This document shows positions 1-7,963 of a DNA stretch of 12,909 nt, in pieces. Location: NCBI GenBank assembly GCA_026786335.1, contig JAJAYG010000369.1, positions 1-12,909 on the forward strand, given 5' to 3'. Position 1 is the first letter of the stretch, and each line of letters begins with the position of its first letter. The translations under genes and the position numbers were made by a program. Under the pieces are notes generated by a model. That model was not told the origin of the DNA, did not search any database, and worked only from the letters and a program-made list of their open reading frames with translations. This DNA comes from Chitinophagales bacterium. GTDB taxonomy: Bacteria > Bacteroidota > Bacteroidia > Chitinophagales > UBA10324.

Positions 1-2149
1 ATTGTTTTTCATGAATTTTATCAAGCGCAATTTTTCCGTTTTCTGCAATTTCAATTTCAACATCTGCAATCATTGACTGCAGAGAATCAACTGCTACCAT
101 TCGGTTGAACTGATTGTCTTCGACCAACAAAATCTTTATTCCTTTTAAATTATTTGCCGGTGCTTTTTGATATGCAATTATTTTTTCTTTCTCTTCGATT
201 GCATTTCCATAGGGAATTAAAAAGGTAAATGTGGTTCCTTCCCCGAGCTTACTGTTTACCGTAATAGCACCCTTTTGCAATTCAACCAGGTATTTTGAAA
301 TGGAAAGTCCTAAACCTGTTCCGCCATATACGCGTGTAGTGCTCGATGCTGCTTGCACAAAACTTTTAAAAATATCATCAAGCTTATCTTCATGAATTCC
401 AATGCCTGTGTCGGTTACATAAAAGGAAATCCAGTGCTTATTGTTTTCAAGTTTGCTTTGCGAACATGAAATTTTTACACTGCCTCTTTCAGTGAATTTA
501 ATTGCATTACCGGTAAGGTTAATGAGAATTTGCTTGAGCCGAACAGGGTCACCTGAAAGTGTTTTCGGAATTTTTTGATCGAAAGAATATTCAAGCGCAA
601 TAGATTTTTCATGTGCTTTGTATTGCAATGTGCTGTAAACAGATTCGATACATTCACTCACACTAAAATTAATTTCTTCCAGCTCAACTTGCCCGGCTTC
701 AATTTTCGAGAAGTCTAGAATATCCTGAATGATTCCTAAAAGATTATCTGCCGATTGGTGAATTGCGCTCAGGTATTTTGTTTGCAACTGATCCATTTTT
801 GTTTTTGCAAGAAGATCAACAAGCCCAGTAATTGCGTTCATGGGTGTGCGAATTTCATGACTCATATTTGCAAGAAACTGTTCTTTGAATTTCTCAGATT
901 GTTCTGCACGCAGCTTATCATTGATTGCTGTTTCACGTTCACGCTTTGCAGTTTCTACCTCATGCAACAACATAAGTCCTTTGTTCTTTAAAGATGATTC
1001 TTCATTAATTAATTTTTCTCTAAGTGCAGTTGCCTCTTTAAAATATGTAAATGATTTTTTATGGTCACCTTTTATTTCATGTGCTTTTGATAAACCATTG
1101 AGAATCTGGAAACGAATTTCTTTGATGCCATAAATTTCCGCCTGATTGTGCGCCTCATCGAGAAGATTGATTGCCTCATTTTCATTGCCTTGTTCTAACA
1201 AACATTCGGCGAGTTGCAACATGCCTTTGCATTCATAATTTTTTTTACCGAACGATCTTGCAAGCTCAATGCTCTGGCGTATATTTTCTTCCGCCTCAGT
1301 CCAGTTTTTAATTTTTTGATAAACGATACCAATGCTCATAAAACATGCTCCTTGTCCCTGTGCATGCCCAATAGCTTTTTGTATTTGCATGCTGCGTCTT
1401 AAAAATTCAAGAGCACGTGTGTAATCTCCTGTTTCGCTGTAGATGGTTCCAAGATGAAAAACGGAGGCGGCTTCAAGCAATGGAATTTGTAAATCGGAAA
1501 AAATTTTATTTGCCTCCTGAAAATTCTCCAATGCTTTTTCGCGCGCATTAATTTTTCTGAATACCTGACCGAGTTGAATAAGCGCTGCCCCTTCGTTGGA
1601 TTGATCGCCTGTGAGGCGGGAGAGGGTAAGTGATTTGAGGTGATGATCAATGGCATCTGGGTAGTCACCCAAAAGTTCGTACACCATACCAATTACCAAT
1701 GATGCAAAAGCTTCAATATCTTTTTCTCCTGTTTCATGTGCAATACTTAGTGCAAGTAAACTGTGCTGTAGCCCGTTCTCGAAATCTTCTATCACCACTT
1801 CCATAAAAGCGATGTTGTTCAATGCTTCAGCTTGCCCCACTTTATCATTAATCTCTTCAAATAATTTCAGAGCTTCCTGTGATAATTGTTTTGATTTTTT
1901 AAAGTCGGATCGAATGCGGCAACCAAGTGCTTCGTTGTTAAAAGAATAGCCAATACCTTTTTTGTAATTGATTTTTTGAGCACGAATTCTTGCTTCCCTT
2001 GCATATTGAAATGAACGGTCAAGCTCATAAACAAACAAATCATGTGAAAGCGAATTATAGCAATCTACAATTTCCTGCTCATTATCAGAGGCAGCAATTT
2101 TTTCTTCCAGCGATTTTATTTTTTGTTGAGCCTTTTGATAACCGGTCAT
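1..2149 (-). CDS. TPR-containing hybrid sensor histidine kinase, 3' end outside the window
   Basis: Predicted cytoplasmic two-component hybrid kinase; 716 codons are visible and the frame is open to the window edge. I translated it by eye from ATG at 2149. There is no signal peptide or membrane segment. Residues about 30-370 are helical TPR-type repeats (pattern such as LxxxGxxYxxxGDYxxA), followed by a charged coiled coil at about 370-420. The HisKA domain has the H-box NMSHEIRTPMN with phospho-accepting His431. The ATPase domain shows N-box Asn548 (GNAIKFT), G1 box DTGIG at 580-584 and G2 box GGTGLGL at 609-615. A receiver domain begins near 672 with KILLVEDNQFNR (acidic pair Glu677-Asp678); its phospho-acceptor Asp lies beyond the window. 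TPR sensor regions usually bind peptides or proteins, so an intracellular input is inferred. The gene is separated from the sulfatase upstream by a hairpin, so its own promoter is likely. The signal and output are unknown. Confidence 0.93.
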   Translation of the reverse strand, partial: MTGYQKAQQKIKSLEEKIAASDNEQEIVDCYNSLSHDLFVYELDRSFQYAREARIRAQKINYKKGIGYSFNNEALGCRIRSDFKKSKQLSQEALKLFEEINDKVGQAEALNNIAFMEVVIEDFENGLQHSLLALSIAHETGEKDIEAFASLVIGMVYELLGDYPDAIDHHLKSLTLSRLTGDQSNEGAALIQLGQVFRKINAREKALENFQEANKIFSDLQIPLLEAASVFHLGTIYSETGDYTRALEFLRRSMQIQKAIGHAQGQGACFMSIGIVYQKIKNWTEAEENIRQSIELARSFGKKNYECKGMLQLAECLLEQGNENEAINLLDEAHNQAEIYGIKEIRFQILNGLSKAHEIKGDHKKSFTYFKEATALREKLINEESSLKNKGLMLLHEVETAKRERETAINDKLRAEQSEKFKEQFLANMSHEIRTPMNAITGLVDLLAKTKMDQLQTKYLSAIHQSADNLLGIIQDILDFSKIEAGQVELEEINFSVSECIESVYSTLQYKAHEKSIALEYSFDQKIPKTLSGDPVRLKQILINLTGNAIKFTERGSVKISCSQSKLENNKHWISFYVTDTGIGIHEDKLDDIFKSFVQAASSTTRVYGGTGLGLSISKYLVELQKGAITVNSKLGEGTTFTFLIPYGNAIEEKEKIIAYQKAPANNLKGIKILLVEDNQFNRMVAVDSLQSMIADVEIEIAENGKIALDKIHEKQ

Positions 2150-2247
2150 ATAATTTCAGACTTCAGTTGTTGAAGAAAAAATTGCAGTGATGAAATTAAT
2201 CAAAGAATTTTATTGTGATAATGTGAAAGCACAGATGGTATAGAAGC

Positions 2248-2280
2248 ACAAACCCTCTTCTGATTTTGAAGAGGGTTTGT
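2248..2280 (-). terminator. Hairpin terminator after the sulfatase gene
   Basis: A perfect 13-base inverted repeat (acaaaccctcttc / gaagagggtttgt) with a 7-base loop at 2261-2267 lies 35 bases past the sulfatase stop. The sequence just after the stem on the minus strand (gcttctat) is not a clean U tract, so termination is inferred mainly from the stem and its position between two genes on the same strand. Confidence 0.7.
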
Positions 2281-2315
2281 AAATAAAAAACTGATTTACA
2301 ATTAAAATATTGATG

Positions 2316-4535
2316 TTACTCTATTGTGAATTTTCTTGTGTAAAGCTTGCCCCCTTTCTTAACATTCATCAGGTAATATCCTTTAACCCAGTTGCTACAG
2401 CTAATTAAAGTGTTAAATGAATTTGTATTGGGCATTTTCCTGAAGAATACTTTTTCATCTAAAAGATTTGTTACATAAATTTCAATATCCTCCCTAAAAT
2501 CATCATTGAATTTTACAAAGAAATAATCGGATGATGGATTGGGGTAAATTTCAACATTCAACAAATTAAACTCTTCGGTTTCTTCATTGGTCTCCTTTGA
2601 ATAGCTTGGGCTGGCAAGGTTGCAATTGATTAAAGTGGGATCGGTATCATTCAATGCAGTTTTTATGCTATCTAAAATAGTTTTATAGGAAGAAATTAAA
2701 GAGTTGAATGCAGAGTTATTAATTTGGTTAGTGTTCTCTTTAGGATCAGCAGTTAAATCATAAAACTCTTCTGTAGTTGAAGTGCAATAGTGCTTTATGT
2801 ACTTATATTGAGTGCTTCTCACTGCTCTAATGGCTGGTGTATTTCCATCAATAGAGAATTGATAATAAAAATATTTTCTTTTTACACTATCAAGATATAG
2901 TTTATGTAAAGAAGTTCCGTCCCAATCAAAAGTATCAACTATTTGTGCGGCTTCGATAAGTGTTGGAGCAATGTCTATGTTCACTGCTTGAATGTCGGTT
3001 CTAACTGTTCCTGCCGGAAACCAAGCAGGATAACGGATAAACATGGGCACACGAATAGATTCTTCCTGCGCAATTTGTTTAGCATCCAGTTTATGTTCTC
3101 CTTCTAAAAATCCATTATCAGATGAATAAATTATCATTGTGCTATCCATTTGATTATGTTGTGTAAGCCAATTAATTTGATCTTGCATTGCTAATTCTGC
3201 TCCATTTAAACATTGGAAATCCTGAAGCTTAACAGCATCTAAATCGCTGAGTGATCCACTGAACTTATGCCCATAACCATCGAAATATGATGGATAATTA
3301 TTCTGATATTTTGAAAAGTTATCGGGTTCAGGCATTGATTCATTTACATATAAACTAAGATCTTGATCCCTTGGTACTGTGGGGCCATGAGGAATTCGGG
3401 TAAAGAACATCAACATAAATTTTTTTCCTGCCGGGATTGAATTGAAAAATTGATGCTCAAGGCTAATGTATGTATCTGCTATATGCCCTACTATAGTTGT
3501 ATCTATTCCGTTTATTCGATAAGTGGGGTTTGTATAAATGTTACCATCTGAGGTTGCCCACCAATCAAACCCATCAGGGTCTCCCTGAAATTGACCAAAC
3601 TTTCCGATAAATCCTGTATAATATCCGGCATCTTTTAAAACTTGTTGAACTAATGTTAAACCATCAAATCTTCTGCTATTATTATCAATGCATCCATGCT
3701 TATGAGCATATAATCCGGTATAAATTGAAACCCGGCTTGGGGCGCATTGTGATGTAGTAGGAAAAGCATATTTGAAATTAATTCCTTCTTCTGCAATGCT
3801 GTTAATTGCAGGGGAACTAAACCAGGAAGGACCTCCATTGGGGCCATTTTGATCATAACGTCCATCGTCTAACACAAACAATATTATATTTGGTTTGGGA
3901 GGAGCAATTGTAGGAGGAAGAGGAATTAATCCTGAATTAACCACAGTAGTTGCCGTCCATTTAGTAGTATTCGCGCCAAAAATACCTGCTACCTGAAAGT
4001 CGTAATTTGTATTTACTGTTAATCCGGTAAGATTGTAAGTTGTTCCCAGTAATCCGGTAATTGTTGTCCATCCCGATGTTCCTGTTGCGCGATATCGAAC
4101 TTTATAATTATTTGCAATGCAGGCGTTAGACCAAGATAAGGTGGTAGAAACACCTAAAGGATTAACCGATGTAAGACCATTAGGTAAAGTTGTTTTTGAG
4201 GTTCTCTTTTGAGCATTTTTATATTCAGGTCCAGTTCCATCTGCGCAAAATGGCGCTACACTGAATTTATAAGTTGTATCAGGGAGCAGGTTATTAAATG
4301 TATAACTGAGTCCGGTAATTTGATCAGGGATATATGTATAGCCAGTGATATCTTTAAACTTATATCTCACTTTGTAATAAGCAGCGCCTGCAACGGCTGA
4401 CCATGTTAAAGTTGCTGAGCAACTGTTTGCAGATGCAACAGATACCGTAACTGGTTTTGGCAATGAACATTGAGCAACCGTTAATTTAGAATTTAGAAAA
4501 AAAATGGAGAGCGTAATTACTAGAATGTTTTTCAT
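2316..4535 (-). CDS. Secreted Cys-type sulfatase with two FN3 domains and a T9SS sorting domain
   Basis: Predicted exported sulfate-ester hydrolase of 739 residues. Residues 1-21 form a signal peptide (likely cut after TVA). Two fibronectin type III domains follow (about 26-105 and 115-201), each with the YKVRY strand. The sulfatase domain (about 213-600) starts with PNIILFVLDDG, giving metal ligands Asp223-Asp224. The activation motif is C264-A-P-S-R268, whose Cys is converted to formylglycine in this family. Lys312, His383 (PHGPT), Asp473-Asn474 and Lys482 fit the usual metal and substrate sites. The common GKWHLG is replaced by GKFGQF, as I recall for the N-acetylglucosamine-6-sulfatase/SULF-like branch; that assignment is tentative. 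Residues about 660-739 (VEIYPNPSSDYF to the C-terminus) are a type A T9SS sorting domain, so the enzyme should cross the outer membrane and be released or anchored. No SusC/SusD or other sulfatase lies nearby, so the substrate is not indicated. Confidence 0.95.
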   Translation of the reverse strand: MKNILVITLSIFFLNSKLTVAQCSLPKPVTVSVASANSCSATLTWSAVAGAAYYKVRYKFKDITGYTYIPDQITGLSYTFNNLLPDTTYKFSVAPFCADGTGPEYKNAQKRTSKTTLPNGLTSVNPLGVSTTLSWSNACIANNYKVRYRATGTSGWTTITGLLGTTYNLTGLTVNTNYDFQVAGIFGANTTKWTATTVVNSGLIPLPPTIAPPKPNIILFVLDDGRYDQNGPNGGPSWFSSPAINSIAEEGINFKYAFPTTSQCAPSRVSIYTGLYAHKHGCIDNNSRRFDGLTLVQQVLKDAGYYTGFIGKFGQFQGDPDGFDWWATSDGNIYTNPTYRINGIDTTIVGHIADTYISLEHQFFNSIPAGKKFMLMFFTRIPHGPTVPRDQDLSLYVNESMPEPDNFSKYQNNYPSYFDGYGHKFSGSLSDLDAVKLQDFQCLNGAELAMQDQINWLTQHNQMDSTMIIYSSDNGFLEGEHKLDAKQIAQEESIRVPMFIRYPAWFPAGTVRTDIQAVNIDIAPTLIEAAQIVDTFDWDGTSLHKLYLDSVKRKYFYYQFSIDGNTPAIRAVRSTQYKYIKHYCTSTTEEFYDLTADPKENTNQINNSAFNSLISSYKTILDSIKTALNDTDPTLINCNLASPSYSKETNEETEEFNLLNVEIYPNPSSDYFFVKFNDDFREDIEIYVTNLLDEKVFFRKMPNTNSFNTLISCSNWVKGYYLMNVKKGGKLYTRKFTIE

Positions 4536-4991
4536 TAAAAATTGTTTTGTTAAAAAAGTAGGTGTGCGTGTACTCGGGTAATAAAAGCTATTTTAAAAAA
4601 ATTAAAGCTGTGCTTAAAATTAAATTGTTGAAATAAAAGAAAGAAGTTAATCGAAACAACTTTTCTACTAAAGTTGGGAACCATCTATCCGTTAACAGGT
4701 TACCTTTTACCATAAGTTCAAATAAAATGTTTCATTTAGTAATTTGTAATTAACTGGGAATTGATTAAAAGTTAATTGAAAATCCACTAATGAGCTAGGA
4801 TTTAGCGGCAAATTTTCTTTAAAATTGGTACTCATGCAGCATGTTGCCTACTTCTATATTCAATTTTTAAAAAATATGTGAATAATTTACACACCCAATG
4901 CTCCTTATGAACAATAGTTTCGACGTGTAATAGTTTAAGCACACAATTGATTAGTCGATTTCCAACTTTCAATTTCTAAAAGATATAAATT
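4536..4991. other. Gene-free region between divergent genes
   Basis: This 456-base AT-rich spacer lies between the divergently read sulfatase and the serine hydrolase lipoprotein, so it should hold both promoters. I found no exact TAnnTTTG box with a TTG element at the usual distance for either gene; near matches are TAGCTTTT on the minus strand and TAGTTTCG on the plus strand, each one base off. An 8-base inverted repeat (aattaact at 4748-4755, agttaatt at 4770-4777) could be a protein site or chance in AT-rich DNA. No credible coding sequence was seen. Confidence 0.6.
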
Positions 4992-6143
4992 TTGAAGCCG
5001 ATCATATTGGTAATTTTATGTTTATGGATTGTTTCATGCACTCATAGTTCAAAACAAAATCTCGCTTTTGTTGATCAACTATTTGATTGGGAAAAGAAAA
5101 CTGAGTTAAGTAAGAATCAGATTAACCTCGCACAAAGCATCGATACGTTCTTTAAATCAAAAGTGAAACACACCGGTTTTAATGGCTGTGTTTTAGTGGT
5201 ACAAAAGGGATCAGTAATTTATAATAATTACTTTGGTTATGCAGACTATAAATTGAAAAAAGTATTTAATGACAGTTCTGCTTTTCAATTGGCTTCAGTT
5301 AGTAAACCTTTCACTGCAACTGCCATCATGATTTTATATGAAGAAGGGAAACTGAGTATTGATGACCCTGTTAAAAAATACATTAAGGGATTCCCTTATG
5401 ATAGCATTACTGTAAAGATGTTGCTCAACCATCGATCTGGTTTGCAGAATTATTTATATGTGTTTGATACTATTAAAATTCCTGCAGATTCATTTATTAC
5501 TAATCAAACTGTTGCTGAATATTTTATAAAAAACAAACCTGCATTGCAGGCAACACCAGGCAAACACTTTGCGTATTGTAATACTAACTATGCATTGCTC
5601 GCATTGGTAATTGAAAAAGTGTCGGGTGAATCTTATGCTCAATTCATTCATAACAAAATCTTTGTTGCTGCTCACATGAAGCATTCTTTTGTGAGTGATG
5701 CTTTTGATGAAGAATCGTTTCAAAATCATGTGGCAGATTATCAAGGATCTCAATGGAAACAAGTTCCTAAAGCTCTTGCCGATGGAGTTTTGGGTGATAA
5801 AGGAGTTTATGCATCTTGCTACGATCTTTATCTATTTGATCAGGCATTGAATCATGAAATACTTCTGAAACAAAGCACGCTGGATTTAATATACAAGGGT
5901 TATAGCTATGAAAAACCCGGAATAAAAAATTATGGGCTGGGTTGGAGATTAAAGGAATTTGAAAATGGAGAAAAATTAATTTATCATAATGGCTGGTGGC
6001 GAGGTTACAACACCTTGTTTTGCCGCCTTCCTGTTGAGAACACTTGTATCATTATTCTTTCCAACAAATTCAACAAAAGTTCTTATGATGTTAAAGCTGT
6101 TTTTGAATTGCTTCAAATGAGTGATGGCGTTGCTGAAGATTAA
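4992..6143 (+). CDS. Serine hydrolase lipoprotein, class C beta-lactamase/esterase family
   Basis: Predicted periplasm-facing lipoprotein of 383 residues in the beta-lactamase/D-aminopeptidase/esterase superfamily (Pfam Beta-lactamase). The start is TTG: an in-frame stop lies two codons upstream (4986-4988), and no ATG occurs before the signal peptide ends. The leader KPIILVILCLWIVSC carries a lipobox with lipidated Cys16. The catalytic motifs are all present: SxxK at Ser102-Lys105 (SVSK), YxN at Tyr195-Asn197 (YCN, within YCNTNYALLALVIEKVSG) and HNG at 332-334 in place of KTG. The HxG third motif and the overall pattern favour an esterase or D-Ala peptide hydrolase over a true beta-lactamase; the substrate cannot be read from sequence. 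It is a stand-alone gene that converges on the beta-propeller gene with 15 bases between the stops. Confidence 0.92.
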   Translation: MKPIILVILCLWIVSCTHSSKQNLAFVDQLFDWEKKTELSKNQINLAQSIDTFFKSKVKHTGFNGCVLVVQKGSVIYNNYFGYADYKLKKVFNDSSAFQLASVSKPFTATAIMILYEEGKLSIDDPVKKYIKGFPYDSITVKMLLNHRSGLQNYLYVFDTIKIPADSFITNQTVAEYFIKNKPALQATPGKHFAYCNTNYALLALVIEKVSGESYAQFIHNKIFVAAHMKHSFVSDAFDEESFQNHVADYQGSQWKQVPKALADGVLGDKGVYASCYDLYLFDQALNHEILLKQSTLDLIYKGYSYEKPGIKNYGLGWRLKEFENGEKLIYHNGWWRGYNTLFCRLPVENTCIIILSNKFNKSSYDVKAVFELLQMSDGVAED

Positions 6144-6158
6144 CGGCAGTAATCTCAA

Positions 6159-6920
6159 TTAAAAACGATACAATTTTAAATTTTCTTTTTCTAAAAGATA
6201 CAAAAGGTTATTGTCGATCGAGAGGTCGATTGCCTGATCATTCTCGGGTAATGAAATGTATTTTTCTTCCAGCGAATTTATTCCATAAACGAAAACTTGT
6301 TTTCCTTCCCAATAATAAATTTCATTATTGATAACTGTGAACTTGGAAATGTTTTTTAAATGCAGTGTCTCTTTATAAGTTCCGTAAGCATCAAAAACAA
6401 GGATACCAATTTCTGGATCACTAACATATAAAAACTGATCGCGCTCAATCATAAATACCGGATGCACTGCATGACCCATCAATTGAAACATATCACTGCT
6501 TTCAATAATGAGGTTTCCGCTGAAATCAATTTTTTTAAGCTTGTATTCCTGATCATCAAATATCCAGATATTATTGTCTTTGGAAGAGAAACAAACTGCA
6601 CTTGAAGAAAATATTCCTGTCTTTTTTAGTGAGAACAATCCCACTTCTGTCAATGTATTATCGAGCCACACTACCGTTGCGTAATCGGGATAAAAAAGAA
6701 TGATCTTCATAGGGTTTGTTGCATCAACACTTTTAAGAATTCCAAAACGATTTTGATTGTAATGAAACAATAGGTTACCGGCTGAATCTAACTTTTGAAG
6801 ATTGTTTTGGTTAGTGATCACATAGGCATTCTGCAAATAATCTGAGGTAACAAAATTTGCATCAATGGATATTGACTTTAATAAAATAAATATGAGAAGA
6901 ATTTTAATTGCCGGTAACAT
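6159..6920 (-). CDS. Conserved exported beta-propeller protein of unknown function
   Basis: A 253-residue protein with an N-terminal hydrophobic leader (residues 1-21, probably a cleaved signal peptide) and then only short beta-rich repeats, each about 35-45 residues. Examples are NAYVITNQNNLQKLDSAG, NNIWIFDDQEYKLKKIDFSG, QFLYVSDPEIGILVFDAYG and NEIYYWEGKQVFVYG. The alternation of hydrophobic strands with an aromatic or Asp-Gly turn suggests a five- or six-bladed propeller of the NHL/TolB kind. The stretches SVDATNPMKIILFYPDY and DPEIGILVFDAYGTY match, from memory, a family found across Bacteroidota and annotated only as hypothetical. It is the last gene of the cluster, 62 bases after the MoxR gene. 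No catalytic motif is visible; a periplasmic binding or scaffold role is a guess. Confidence 0.85.
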   Translation of the reverse strand: MLPAIKILLIFILLKSISIDANFVTSDYLQNAYVITNQNNLQKLDSAGNLLFHYNQNRFGILKSVDATNPMKIILFYPDYATVVWLDNTLTEVGLFSLKKTGIFSSSAVCFSSKDNNIWIFDDQEYKLKKIDFSGNLIIESSDMFQLMGHAVHPVFMIERDQFLYVSDPEIGILVFDAYGTYKETLHLKNISKFTVINNEIYYWEGKQVFVYGINSLEEKYISLPENDQAIDLSIDNNLLYLLEKENLKLYRF

Positions 6921-6982
6921 CAGCAGGCAAGTTATTAAATAGGGTGAAGAAAACAGAGGTAAATTTTAAGCAATGCAAAAGC

Positions 6983-7963
6983 TTAAAGGATTTTTGAAAC
7001 AATATCTTCTACGCTCACACCTTCAGCTTCTGCTTTGTAATTACGAATAAGGCGATGGCGAAGAACAGGAACTGCAATGGCTTTAACATCTTCTATATCG
7101 GGTGAATATTTTCCACTTATAGCAGCGTGTGCTTTGGCACCTAAAACCAAAAACTGTGATGCTCGCGGTCCTGCACCCCACGAAATAAAATCATTAATAA
7201 TGGTTTGCGACTCAGAAGTTTCAGGCCGGGTTTTGCGGGCAAGAGCAACGGCATATTTTAAAACATTATCTGCAACAGGAATTCTTCTTATGAGTTGCTG
7301 GAAATATTGAATATCACTTCCCGAAATAATTTTATTCAATGATGTTTTTGACGATGAAGTGGTATTTTTTACCATTGTTAATTCTTCATCAGAAGTGAGG
7401 TACTCCAGTTTTATGTTGAACATAAACCTGTCAAGTTGCGCTTCGGGCAGCGGATATGTTCCTTCCTGCTCAATCGGGTTTTGTGTTGCAAGAACAAAGA
7501 ACGGCAACGGCAATGGATGTGTTTCGCCGGCAAAAGTTACTGCCCGTTCCTGCATTGCCTCAAGCAAAGCTGCCTGAGTTTTAGGAGGTGTGCGGTTGAT
7601 CTCATCAGCAAGAATAATGTTTGCGAAAATGGGGCCCTTGTTGAAATAGAATTGGCGTGATTCATTCATCACCTCCGATCCAATAATATCTGAAGGCATT
7701 AAATCAGGAGTAAATTGTACACGTTTAAAACTTAGGTCGAGTACATCTGCAATTGTTTTTACTAATAATGTTTTTGCAAGGCCCGGAACACCTACGAGTA
7801 AACTGTGACCATCGCAAAAGATTGAAGTGAGCACACTTTCAACTACTTCAGATTGTCCAACAATTACTTTTCCAATTTCGGCAGTAAGATTTTTATAAGC
7901 TGCGGATAAACCGTCTACAGCTTCAGCATCACTTTTATAATTCATTGTTCTTTGTTGATCCAT
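6983..7963 (-). CDS. MoxR-family AAA+ ATPase
   Basis: Cytoplasmic AAA+ ATPase of the MoxR group, usually chaperone-like and acting with von Willebrand factor A partners. The 326 residues match the family's usual length. Walker A is GVPGLAKT (58-65), Walker B is IILADEINR (Asp120-Glu121), sensor 1 is ATQNP with Asn162, an arginine finger candidate is Arg179 (EAQLDRF), and sensor 2 is GAGPRAS with Arg267. The start shown is ATG at 7963, overlapping the SurA-like gene by 22 bases. A second in-frame ATG at 7945 forms a 4-base ATGA overlap with that gene's TGA stop and begins MNYKSDAEAV, so it is an equally good start. Either implies translational coupling. The DUF58 and VWA genes that often follow MoxR are absent here; the next gene is the propeller protein. 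Confidence 0.96.
   Translation of the reverse strand: MDQQRTMNYKSDAEAVDGLSAAYKNLTAEIGKVIVGQSEVVESVLTSIFCDGHSLLVGVPGLAKTLLVKTIADVLDLSFKRVQFTPDLMPSDIIGSEVMNESRQFYFNKGPIFANIILADEINRTPPKTQAALLEAMQERAVTFAGETHPLPLPFFVLATQNPIEQEGTYPLPEAQLDRFMFNIKLEYLTSDEELTMVKNTTSSSKTSLNKIISGSDIQYFQQLIRRIPVADNVLKYAVALARKTRPETSESQTIINDFISWGAGPRASQFLVLGAKAHAAISGKYSPDIEDVKAIAVPVLRHRLIRNYKAEAEGVSVEDIVSKIL

Noticed and set aside
1399..1692. A 97-codon minus-strand frame inside the kinase gene
   Set aside because: It overlaps the TPR region in another frame; the TPR frame is continuous from 2149 to the window edge and carries all kinase motifs.
2193..2230. Promoter for the kinase gene (ATTCTTTG on the minus strand)
   Set aside because: It misses the TA of the TAnnTTTG box and has no TTG element at the right spacing, so it is not better than background.
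6137..6155. Hairpin agatta/taatct between the convergent stops as a bidirectional terminator
   Set aside because: The stem is only 6 base pairs and mostly A-T, and it overlaps a stop codon; too weak to call.
7077..7660. Plus-strand open frames opposite the MoxR gene
   Set aside because: They are antisense shadows of a clearly coding AAA+ gene, with cysteine- and serine-rich translations and no domain pattern.
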